Positions 1-7,012 of a stretch of 64,000 bases of DNA are shown here, piece by piece (position 1 is the stretch's first letter; each line of letters begins with the position of its first letter). Where the stretch lies: contig WQSX01000007.1 of assembly GCA_009787625.1 (NCBI GenBank), positions 1 to 64,000 of the forward strand, read 5' to 3'. Position numbers and translations under genes: made by a program. This stretch comes from Oscillospiraceae bacterium (GTDB lineage: Bacteria; Bacillota; Clostridia; Oscillospirales; Oscillospiraceae). The notes beneath the pieces were generated by a model, which saw only the letters and a list, made by a program, of their open reading frames with translations, was not told where the DNA came from and searched no databases.

Positions 1-21
1 AGATTATGGAGGTGAGATCAG

Positions 22-207
22 ATGGCTAAATGTTCATATTGCGGCAAAGGAGTTTCGTTCGGCATTAAGCTCAGCCACTCCCACAGGCGCAGCAATCGTA
101 TGTGGAAACCGAATGTTAAGCGTGTCGCGGCAATAGTCGATGGCTCCCCTCGTCGCGTTCATGCCTGCACCCGCTGCCTACGCAACGGCTCAGTCATTCG
201 CAAGTAA
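22..207 (+). CDS. rpmB: 50S ribosomal protein L28
   Basis: This is ribosomal protein L28 of the large subunit, 61 residues long, which is normal for the family. The protein starts MAKCSYCGKG and carries two Cys pairs (C4/C7 and C49/C52), the zinc-ribbon form of L28. A strong Shine-Dalgarno GGAGGTGA lies about 6 bases before the ATG. It stands alone and is closed by an intrinsic terminator directly downstream. The neighbouring queA points towards it. Identification is close to certain. Confidence 0.97.
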   Translation: MAKCSYCGKGVSFGIKLSHSHRRSNRMWKPNVKRVAAIVDGSPRRVHACTRCLRNGSVIRK

Positions 208-218
208 TTTCGATTGTT

Positions 219-254
219 AAAAACACCTAAGATTTGTGTCTTAGGTGTTTTTTC
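219..254. terminator. Bidirectional intrinsic terminator between rpmB and queA
   Basis: An inverted repeat (AACACCTAAGA and TCTTAGGTGTT with a short loop) is followed by a T run on the + strand and preceded by an A run. It can therefore end both rpmB and the converging queA transcript. Confidence 0.85.
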
Positions 255-302
255 ATATGGCATAGCTTTTGTATTATTTTTGCAACTGTTCAATACCCTA
301 AT

Positions 303-330
303 GTCATTCTGCGCGTAGTCGCAGAATCCA
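303..330. repeat. GTCATT-type palindromic repeat
   Basis: GTCATTCTGCG...CGCAGAATCC is a short imperfect palindrome of a family also seen at 2598, 30236, 30286, 33964, 34040 and 51568. It fills the 115-base space between the terminator and the queA stop. No gene is visible in that space. Confidence 0.6.
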
Positions 331-369
331 ACGAGGAAAACTCTATTTTTCAGGTTCGATTACCGCCTG

Positions 370-1422
370 CTAAACAATAAGCATAGCATCTCCAAACGAA
401 AAAAACCTATACTCCTCTTTAACGGCGGTTTCATAAGCGTGCAAGATATTATCTTTCCCCGCAAACGCCGAAACAAGCATTATCAGCGTACTTTCAGGCA
501 AGTGGAAGTTTGTAATCAATCCGTCCATGCACTTAAACTTATAACCGGGATAGATGAAAATGCTTGTATCGCCCGACCCGTGGGGTACTTGACCATTTTC
601 GTGTGCTATGGATTCAAGCGTGCGACAAGATGTTGTGCCAACCGCCACCACTCTGCCACCATTTTTTTTGGTGCGGTTAATTATATCGGCAGTCTCCTTG
701 GAGATTGAATAACTCTCCGAGTGCATTTCATGATCCTCAATTTTTTCAGCTTTGACAGGGCGAAAAGTGCCAAGCCCCACATGGAGAGTGAGGTAACAGA
801 CCTCTACACCTGCCGCCCTCACTTCGTCCAACAGCTCGTGTGTAAAGTGCAGACCCGCTGTTGGCGCGGCAGCCGAACCCGATTCTTTTGAGTAGACCGT
901 CTGATAGCGCTCCGCATCTATCAGCTCCTCATGGATATACGGTGGAAGCGGCATTTTGCCTAAACTCTCCAACACTTCCATAAATATGCCGTCAAAATTA
1001 AATTCAATGATTTTGTTTCCGCCATCGCCTGTACCTATGACCGTTCCGGTGAGCTCTCCGCCCCCGAATATCAGCTTTGTGCCCGGCATCGTTTTCTTAC
1101 CCGGTCTTGTGAGACATTCCCAACGTATTGTGTCGCCGCTTCCCTGCTCCGCCCCTGCCCCCGGAACTTCATGAAGCAAAACTACTTCCACTGCTCCGCC
1201 TGTATCTCGTTTCCCCAAAAGCCTTGCAGGGATAACCCTTGAATCATTCAGCACTAAGCAGTCACCCGGCCTTAAAATCTTTGGTAATTCATAAAAATGA
1301 TGGTGTCCGAGTTCTCCCGTAACTTTATCAATTGTCATAAGGCGGGATTCCTCGCGGTTTTCCAGCGGTGTCTGAGCTATGAGGTGTTCGGGTAATTCAA
1401 ATCCAAAATCTTTTCTTTCCAT
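370..1422 (-). CDS. queA: S-adenosylmethionine:tRNA ribosyltransferase-isomerase
   Basis: QueA transfers and isomerises the ribosyl part of S-adenosylmethionine onto 7-aminomethyl-7-deazaguanine in tRNA, giving epoxyqueuosine at the wobble position. The 350-residue length and the full-length match fit the family. Recognisable segments are the N-terminal [19 protein letters not shown], the [11 protein letters not shown] block, [13 protein letters not shown] in the middle, and the [10 protein letters not shown] block. The ATG at 1422 has an AGGAG ribosome site about 6 bases upstream. The gene is transcribed divergently from asd, with 85 bases between the two starts. No other queuosine gene is nearby, so the position says little about pathway organisation. 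Confidence 0.96.
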   Translation of the reverse strand: MERKDFGFELPEHLIAQTPLENREESRLMTIDKVTGELGHHHFYELPKILRPGDCLVLNDSRVIPARLLGKRDTGGAVEVVLLHEVPGAGAEQGSGDTIRWECLTRPGKKTMPGTKLIFGGGELTGTVIGTGDGGNKIIEFNFDGIFMEVLESLGKMPLPPYIHEELIDAERYQTVYSKESGSAAAPTAGLHFTHELLDEVRAAGVEVCYLTLHVGLGTFRPVKAEKIEDHEMHSESYSISKETADIINRTKKNGGRVVAVGTTSCRTLESIAHENGQVPHGSGDTSIFIYPGYKFKCMDGLITNFHLPESTLIMLVSAFAGKDNILHAYETAVKEEYRFFSFGDAMLIV

Positions 1423-1507
1423 GTTACTCCTATCGAATTTTTATTTGCTTTTCTTTTTTCCGTATGATACACTAAAAGCCGATAATTTTCAAGGGAATTT
1501 AATTTTT

Positions 1508-2587
1508 ATGACAAGGTATAAAGTAGGTATAGTTGGAGCTACGGGCATGGTTGGACAGCGGTTTGTTTCCATGCTTGCTTCGCATCCTTGGTTTGAGATT
1601 TCCGTCTTGGCGGCAAGCAGTCGCAGTGCAGGAAAAACATATGAAGAAGCTATTGCGGAGCGATGGAGTATGCCTACTCCCATGCCCGGCTCCGTTAAAA
1701 ACATTACTGTATTAGATGCCACAGCTGAAATCGCCCGTATTGCCGACAGCTCGGATTTTGTCTTTTCAGCAGTTGATATGAAAAAAGAAGAAATCAGAGC
1801 CTTTGAAGAACATCTCGCTAAAGCCGAGTGTCCTGTTGTCTCCAACAATTCAGCTTGCCGCAGTTTGCCCGATGTTCCTATGATTATTCCTGAAATAAAC
1901 CCTGAGCATATGGGCGTAATTCCGTTTCAGCGAAAGCGGCTCGGCACATCACGTGGGTTTATTGCAGTTAAGTCAAATTGCTCGATTCAAAGTTATGTCC
2001 CCGCCCTACACCCGCTTAAAGATAAATTCGGGCTTAAAAATGTGCTCGTTTGCACCTATCAAGCAATTTCCGGTGCAGGAAAAACTTTTGAAACTTGGCA
2101 GGAGATGGTTGACAATATCATTCCGCATATAGGTGGCGAGGAGAAGAAGTCTGAGGCAGAGCCATTGACTATATGGGGTAAATTGCTTGACGGCGAGATT
2201 ATTTCGGACAACTCAATCACGATAACCTCTCAATGTGTTCGTGTGCCCGTTATAGACGGTCACATGGCTGCCATTTTTGCAAGTTTCACAAAAAAGCCTG
2301 ATATTGCAGAAGTTAAGAACATTTGGCGAAACTATAGCGGACTTCCGCAGGAACTAAGTCTCCCATCTGCACCCAAGCAGTTTTTGCATTACTTTGACGA
2401 AGAAAACCGCCCGCAAACTCGGCTTGACCGTGAACTCGAAAATGGTATGGCGATCTCACTTGGGCGCTTACGTGAGGATTCGCTGTTCGATTTGAAGTTT
2501 ATAGGGCTGAGCCACAACACAATACGCGGCGCCGCCGGCGGTGCGATTTTAACAGCGGAACTATTATGTGCAAAAGGGTACATTTGA
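1508..2587 (+). CDS. asd: Aspartate-semialdehyde dehydrogenase
   Basis: This enzyme reduces aspartyl phosphate to aspartate semialdehyde with NADPH, the branch-point step for lysine, threonine and methionine. The open frame reaches back to 1379, but that would overlap queA. The ATG at 1508 gives the expected MTRYKVGIVGATGMVGQRF Rossmann start and has AAGGGA 11 bases upstream, so I chose it (359 aa). The catalytic Cys lies in VKSNCSIQSY, and SGAGKTFETW follows. This is the longer archaeal/fungal-like branch of the family, which many Clostridia also have. It heads a row with dapA and dapB that supplies diaminopimelate and lysine. Confidence 0.93.
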   Translation: MTRYKVGIVGATGMVGQRFVSMLASHPWFEISVLAASSRSAGKTYEEAIAERWSMPTPMPGSVKNITVLDATAEIARIADSSDFVFSAVDMKKEEIRAFEEHLAKAECPVVSNNSACRSLPDVPMIIPEINPEHMGVIPFQRKRLGTSRGFIAVKSNCSIQSYVPALHPLKDKFGLKNVLVCTYQAISGAGKTFETWQEMVDNIIPHIGGEEKKSEAEPLTIWGKLLDGEIISDNSITITSQCVRVPVIDGHMAAIFASFTKKPDIAEVKNIWRNYSGLPQELSLPSAPKQFLHYFDEENRPQTRLDRELENGMAISLGRLREDSLFDLKFIGLSHNTIRGAAGGAILTAELLCAKGYI

Positions 2588-2597
2588 CGCAATTTTA

Positions 2598-2630
2598 GTC
2601 ATTCCGGGCTTGACCCGGAATCCCATGAAT
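2598..2630. repeat. GTCATT-type palindromic repeat between asd and dapA
   Basis: GTCATTCCGGG...CCCGGAATCCCATGAAT is a near-perfect short palindrome. The tail CCCATGAAT recurs in the copy at 30236. It occupies most of the 124-base gap between asd and dapA. Confidence 0.65.
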
Positions 2631-2711
2631 AACACACATCGGGCGTCCCGCATACGAAAATCAGAAAACACAGCAAGACGAATGTATTAATAGAAGGGAA
2701 TGGTCATTACT

Positions 2712-3596
2712 ATGAAAACTCCGGTATTTAAAGGTTCATCGGTTGCCATTGTCACTCCGTTTCGTGACGGAAAAGTGGATTACAAAAAACTTGGCGAGCT
2801 CATTGATTTTCAAATTGCAGGAGGCACTGCAGCCATCACAATTAACGGCACTACAGGCGAGTGTTCAACACAAACCCTGGAAGAATCCGTGCAAACTATC
2901 GACTTCACTGTCAAGCACGTAAACAGCCGTGTGAAAGTTATCGCAGGCACGGGCAGTAATGACACTCAATCTGCACTCTACATGGCACAAGCCGCAGAGA
3001 AATCCGGTGCAGATGCCCTTATGATGGTCACTCCCTATTACAACAAAACTTCTCAGAGCGGGCTTGTTAAGCACTTTAATTTTCTCGCAGACAGAGTAAA
3101 TCTCCCAATCATTTTATACAATGTTCCCGGGCGGACCGGTCTCTCCTTCACAGCCGCCACATATAAGGAACTCTCGAAGCACCCCAACATTAACGGAGTC
3201 AAAGAAGCTTCAGGTAATATCAGCCTTATAGGCACAACTCTTGCAAACGCTGAGGGTAATTTTTTCGTCTGGAGCGGCAATGATGAAGATGTTGTTTCCG
3301 TGATGGCACTTGGTGCGCTCGGTATTATTTCCGTAGCCGCAAATATAATTCCTGCTGATGTCGCCACCGTTGCAAAACTCTGTCTTGAAGGTAATTTCCG
3401 CGGAGCGGCAGAGCTACAGCTTAAAAATTTCGACCTCATAGAAAAGCTGTTTATTGATGTGAGCCCAATGCCCATCAAAGCGGCAATGAACCTCATGGGC
3501 TTCGACGTAGGCGAACCACGTATGCCACTGTGCGAGCTTAGCTCAGCAGATTTGGAAACACTAAAAGCCTCGATGAAAAAAGTTGGATTGCTTTAA
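2712..3596 (+). CDS. dapA: 4-hydroxy-tetrahydrodipicolinate synthase
   Basis: DapA condenses pyruvate with aspartate semialdehyde in the first committed step of the diaminopimelate/lysine branch. The protein is a TIM-barrel aldolase of 294 residues from the preferred start. It shows the TTGECSTQ nucleophile-site block, the MMVTPYYNK block with the proton-relay Tyr, YNVPGRTG, and the Schiff-base Lys in GVKEASG. The track starts at 2700 (MVITMKTP), but the AGAAGGGA ribosome site abuts that ATG and stands 12 bases from the ATG at 2712, so I use 2712. This leader belongs to a recurring initiation box discussed in the findings. dapB follows after 15 bases. Confidence 0.96.
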   Translation: MKTPVFKGSSVAIVTPFRDGKVDYKKLGELIDFQIAGGTAAITINGTTGECSTQTLEESVQTIDFTVKHVNSRVKVIAGTGSNDTQSALYMAQAAEKSGADALMMVTPYYNKTSQSGLVKHFNFLADRVNLPIILYNVPGRTGLSFTAATYKELSKHPNINGVKEASGNISLIGTTLANAEGNFFVWSGNDEDVVSVMALGALGIISVAANIIPADVATVAKLCLEGNFRGAAELQLKNFDLIEKLFIDVSPMPIKAAMNLMGFDVGEPRMPLCELSSADLETLKASMKKVGLL

Positions 3597-3611
3597 AAAC
3601 GGAGTATCATT

Positions 3612-4364
3612 ATGCTTAAAATCATAAATTCAGGTTGCAGTGGATATATGGGGCGTGTAGTGACGAATATCGCGGAGTCCGACCCTGAGCTTAAAATAGT
3701 TGCAGGACTCGAAAAAGAAATCACGGCTCAATTTGATTTTCCTGTTTATAAAGACCTACGTGAGTTTCAGGGCGATGCTGATGTCATCGTTGACTTCTCG
3801 CAACCTGAAGCTCTTGATAACCTACTCGCTTATTCTCTCAAAAAAAATGTCCCCTTAGTTTTATGTACAACCGGATATTCGGCGGAGCAAATCGAGGCGA
3901 TTGAGATTGCATCCAGAAAAATCGCCATCCTCCGAAGCGGCAACATGTCGGTTGGGATTAATTTGCTCCTTGACCTTGTAAGGCGTGCCGCTTTAGCTCT
4001 TGGTGATGACTTTGATATTGAAATCGTAGAAAAACACCACAGGCGAAAAGTCGATGCCCCAAGCGGTACAGCGCATATGCTCGCAGATGCCGCCGCTGAA
4101 GGACTCTCGTTTAAACCTGAAAAAATCTACGAACGAGAGAGTGTGCGTAAAGCCCGTGATAAAAATGAAATAGGCATTTCCGCTGTGCGCGGTGGAACTA
4201 TTGTCGGAACTCACGAAATTATTTTTGCAGGACAAGACGAGATAATTGAACTTAGCCATACCGCAGCTTCCAGAGATGTTTTCGCAGTTGGCGCAGTGCG
4301 TGCGGTGAAGTTTATTGCAAATAAGACTCCGGGATTATATAACATGAACGATATTTTGTATTGA
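3612..4364 (+). CDS. dapB: 4-hydroxy-tetrahydrodipicolinate reductase
   Basis: DapB reduces the DapA product to tetrahydrodipicolinate with NAD(P)H. At 250 residues it has the usual length. The nucleotide-binding start is slightly divergent (MLKIINSGCSGYMGRVV in place of the common GxxGxMG). The catalytic EKHHRRKVDAPSGTA segment is intact, and so is the C-terminal SRDVFAVGAVRA block. An ACGGAG ribosome site precedes the ATG. It lies 15 bases behind dapA and is probably co-transcribed with it. Confidence 0.95.
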   Translation: MLKIINSGCSGYMGRVVTNIAESDPELKIVAGLEKEITAQFDFPVYKDLREFQGDADVIVDFSQPEALDNLLAYSLKKNVPLVLCTTGYSAEQIEAIEIASRKIAILRSGNMSVGINLLLDLVRRAALALGDDFDIEIVEKHHRRKVDAPSGTAHMLADAAAEGLSFKPEKIYERESVRKARDKNEIGISAVRGGTIVGTHEIIFAGQDEIIELSHTAASRDVFAVGAVRAVKFIANKTPGLYNMNDILY

Positions 4365-4389
4365 TTTTAGTTTCTGAAAATGGTAAAAT
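4361..4389 (+). promoter_or_regulatory. Putative sigma-A promoter for the HPt gene
   Basis: TTGATT and TAAAAT are separated by 17 bases. The -35 box overlaps the dapB stop codon, so the phosphorelay pair downstream may be transcribed separately from the dap genes. Confidence 0.5.
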
Positions 4390-4410
4390 AAAAGTGAGAG
4401 GTGATATGAA

Positions 4411-4743
4411 GTGGCAGAATTTACTCAATATGTTAATGTCAACGAGGCGTTAAAACGTATCGGTGGCAGTATGGACCTGTATAAGAGGTTGCTTACGCAG
4501 TTTTCAAATGGCGACTATATTGGACCGCTTGAGCTTGCTCTTAGTTCCGGCGATTCCGAGGAGGCATCGCGCCGAATTCACTCATTAAAAGGTGTCTGTG
4601 CGAACCTCTCTCTCGTCAAACTAACTACTGCATCAGTGAGCCTTGAGAACATCATACATGACGGTGCTGATTATACTGAGAGCCTTGCGGAGTTAAAGAG
4701 TATTTATAGTGAAACATCAGCGCAAATAAGCGAAATTATCTAA
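4411..4743 (+). CDS. HPt (histidine phosphotransfer) domain protein
   Basis: This is a stand-alone HPt protein of 110 residues. It carries the phospho-accepting His in the block RRIHSLKGVCANLSL, preceded by the helix-rich LYKRLLTQFSNGDY segment that is typical of HPt bundles. The start is GTG at 4411 with GAGAGGTGA about 7 bases upstream; the ATG at 4406 is in another frame. The next gene encodes a receiver linked to an HD-GYP domain, so the pair probably forms the end of a phosphorelay. The sensor kinase feeding it is not visible here. The HPt assignment is strong, but the partner is inferred from position. Confidence 0.86.
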   Translation: MAEFTQYVNVNEALKRIGGSMDLYKRLLTQFSNGDYIGPLELALSSGDSEEASRRIHSLKGVCANLSLVKLTTASVSLENIIHDGADYTESLAELKSIYSETSAQISEII

Positions 4744-4804
4744 TCTCTGATATTATTTAATCTTGATTAGTTTAATTTGGCTAGCCTAGGAGTGTGGCAA
4801 TTAG

Positions 4805-5908
4805 ATGATAAGTAAGGATACTAGTAAGGATATCGGCAAAGATATTGTACTAATTGTGGATGATATTGAAATCAACCGCGTAATACTTTGTGAAATTTTA
4901 GGTGACGACTATCATATTGTAGAAGCAGATAGCGGGGAAGCTGCCCTCGATATTATTTTTGAAAGTGACGGCAGTGCTAAGCAAGTATTGCCGACCGCAG
5001 TTTTGCTGGACATTATGATGCCCGGCATTGACGGGTTTGGAGTGCTTGAACGAATCAAGTCACACGATAATACAAAGAATATCCCCGTGCTTATCATCTC
5101 TGCATCGGACTCAGATGAGAATGAATCTCGCGGATTGCTCGGTGGTGCCGCAGACTACATCACCAAGCCGTTTAACTTTGACATAGTAAGAGCGCGTGTG
5201 GATAACCACATCAACCTCGCCAGATATAACCACAACCTTGAAAAACTTGTCTCAATAAAGACCTCAGAGGTAACGCGCACATATGAATCAACCCTTGAAG
5301 TGCTTGCTACTATCATCGAATACAGAAATCTTGAATCCGGTGCTCACATTCGCAGAACAACACTTCTGACTGAGGTTCTTGTTGAATTTATGCTGACTAC
5401 CGAAAAGTTCAAAGAAGCTCTGGAAAAAGAGAACATTTCATCTTTGGTAAAGGCATCTGCCTTGCACGACATCGGCAAGATTGCCATTCCTGACAGCATT
5501 TTGCTCAAACCCGGCAAGCTCACGAGCGAGGAATTTGACGTCATTAAAACACATGCAAGCATTGGCAGCCGCATCATTGACAGCATTTCTGAAAAACTTC
5601 CCGACAATGATTTGTACCTAAAGTATGCCAATGATATTTGTCATTATCACCACGAACGTTGGGATGGGACAGGTTATCCCACAGGACTGAAAGGGGAAGA
5701 AATTCCGCTCTCTGCGAGAATCGTGTCCGTTGTTGATGTCTATGACGCACTGACGAGTGTTCGCTGTTATAAAGATGCAATGTCGCATGAGGTTTCGCTC
5801 AATATTTTAGAGCAAGGAAAAGGTACCCAGTTTGACCCCGATATAATCGACCTTGTTCCGGATGTTGCAGAGGCTTTCAGAAAGATTGAAGAAGAACATA
5901 GAGATTAA
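4805..5908 (+). CDS. Receiver-HD-GYP response regulator (cyclic-di-GMP phosphodiesterase type)
   Basis: The protein has 367 residues. An N-terminal receiver spans about 15-135, with the acidic pair VDD, the phospho-acceptor Asp in VLLDIMMPGIDGF, and a Lys in YITKPFNF. The C-terminal part is an HD-GYP domain from about 160, with HDIGKIAIPD, a later HHERWDGTGYP and the DVYDALTS block. Proteins of this build usually hydrolyse cyclic di-GMP, and all metal-ligand motifs look intact. AGGAG lies 12 bases before the ATG. The gene is followed by a terminator and converges on cheV. Since a PilZ protein sits in the flagellar cluster, a role in switching motility is plausible but not shown. Confidence 0.9.
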   Translation: MISKDTSKDIGKDIVLIVDDIEINRVILCEILGDDYHIVEADSGEAALDIIFESDGSAKQVLPTAVLLDIMMPGIDGFGVLERIKSHDNTKNIPVLIISASDSDENESRGLLGGAADYITKPFNFDIVRARVDNHINLARYNHNLEKLVSIKTSEVTRTYESTLEVLATIIEYRNLESGAHIRRTTLLTEVLVEFMLTTEKFKEALEKENISSLVKASALHDIGKIAIPDSILLKPGKLTSEEFDVIKTHASIGSRIIDSISEKLPDNDLYLKYANDICHYHHERWDGTGYPTGLKGEEIPLSARIVSVVDVYDALTSVRCYKDAMSHEVSLNILEQGKGTQFDPDIIDLVPDVAEAFRKIEEEHRD

Positions 5909-5920
5909 CCGAAAAAACAC

Positions 5921-5946
5921 AAAAAACGCTCGTTCGAGCGTTTTTC
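5921..5946. terminator. Bidirectional terminator between the HD-GYP gene and cheV
   Basis: AAAAACGCTCG and CGAGCGTTTTT form a compact stem with a T run on both strands. It lies between the convergent HD-GYP and cheV genes. Confidence 0.85.
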
Positions 5947-5968
5947 GTATTTTCGTCCCCTACGGGTT

Positions 5969-6916
5969 TTATTCTCCACGTTCGGCTACTTTGGCGCGGC
6001 TTTTTATAATCATTTGGTCAACTACGCCAACCAACTGTGCAATTTCCGGTTTTGCGAGTTGGGCATCTGCGCCTACTTCTTTGCCTTTTAGTTGCATACG
6101 TTCATCTATCAGTGATGAGAATATTACAACAGGAATGTCTCTTAACACAAGGTCGCCCTTTACCAACTTTGTGAGCCTATGTCCGTCCATTTGGGGCATT
6201 TCAATGTCTGTGATAAGACAGGCGACTTTGGAGAGGATATCGCTTGTACCGGAATCTTTAATACGGGTTATGTGCTCCCACGCCTCTTGACCGTTGTTGA
6301 GAATCAGGAGGTTGTGATAACCTGACGTATGAAGTGCCTCTGTGAGCATTTTTCTGAGCAAATCTGAGTCTTCTGCAACGACAATTGGGATATGCTCTCT
6401 GTCTGCACCTGTGTATTCCGTGACAGTTGTTAAATCAATGCCTGTCTCAGGGCTGATGTCGAATGTTATTTTTTCAAAATCGAGGATAGAGATAATTCTG
6501 TCATCGACTTTTGCGATACCCGTGACAACGCCCTCTTGCCCGCCATAGATGACGGAATCGGGTTTTTCTATTTGGTTCCAAGAGATGCGGAAAATGCTTT
6601 CTACCGCATGAACGTGGAAAGCTATGTTCATCTTGTTGAAGTTGCTGATGATGAAGATGTCTGTCGACGGGTCATCTGATGGACCGTGTCCAAGATATTT
6701 TGCGAGGTCAACGATTGTATAAACCTCGTCTCGCGGTTGAAAAACCCCTTCTACACACGGGTGAGAAAGTGGCATTTCTTGAACTTCTTGGATCTGCATC
6801 AGTTCTGTGATTTTAGCTACATTAATGCCAAAGCTGTTTCCTGCGATTTCAAATTCCAGTATTTCAAGTTCATTGGTACCGGTTTCAAGAAGAATATTTG
6901 TATCAACAATTCCCAT
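5969..6916 (-). CDS. cheV: Chemotaxis coupling protein CheV (CheW domain plus receiver)
   Basis: CheV couples chemoreceptors to the CheA kinase and has its own receiver for adaptation. Residues about 10-150 form the CheW-like domain (ILLETGTNELEILEFEI, FQPRDEVYTIVDLAKYL), and the receiver follows with CLITDIEMPQMDG holding the phospho-Asp. The track begins at a TTG at 6961, but the ATG at 6916 has GAAAGGG 11 bases upstream and gives the usual CheV start, MGIVDTNILLETG (315 aa). It is the last gene of the fliM-fliY-cheV group, separated from fliY by a 96-base gap holding a hairpin. No cheA or cheB is in the window. Confidence 0.93.
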   Translation of the reverse strand: MGIVDTNILLETGTNELEILEFEIAGNSFGINVAKITELMQIQEVQEMPLSHPCVEGVFQPRDEVYTIVDLAKYLGHGPSDDPSTDIFIISNFNKMNIAFHVHAVESIFRISWNQIEKPDSVIYGGQEGVVTGIAKVDDRIISILDFEKITFDISPETGIDLTTVTEYTGADREHIPIVVAEDSDLLRKMLTEALHTSGYHNLLILNNGQEAWEHITRIKDSGTSDILSKVACLITDIEMPQMDGHRLTKLVKGDLVLRDIPVVIFSSLIDERMQLKGKEVGADAQLAKPEIAQLVGVVDQMIIKSRAKVAERGE

Positions 6917-6959
6917 TAAAGTTTCACGCCCTTTCGTTTCTCTGCTCATTATTATAACC

Positions 6960-6990
6960 AAAATCCGCCATTATTGCAATAGCGGATTTT
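6960..6990 (-). terminator. Hairpin between fliY and cheV (weak terminator or attenuator)
   Basis: AAAATCCGC and GCGGATTTT pair around a 13-base loop, ending in four T on the - strand. The short T run suggests partial termination after fliY with read-through to cheV. Confidence 0.45.
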
Positions 6991-7012
6991 TGAATTTTCT
7001 GTGATGGAGAAA

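Noticed and set aside
1478-1485. GCCGATAA box before asd, like a SigD -10
   Set aside because: No TAAA-type -35 lies 14-16 bases upstream, and asd is not a motility gene. Treated as chance.
1379-1507. Long upstream extension of asd
   Set aside because: It would overlap queA and adds no family-like residues; ATG 1508 has a ribosome site and the Rossmann start.
5853-6290. + strand frame of 145 aa over cheV
   Set aside because: It lies inside a clear CheV receiver on the - strand and has no ribosome site or recognisable domain.
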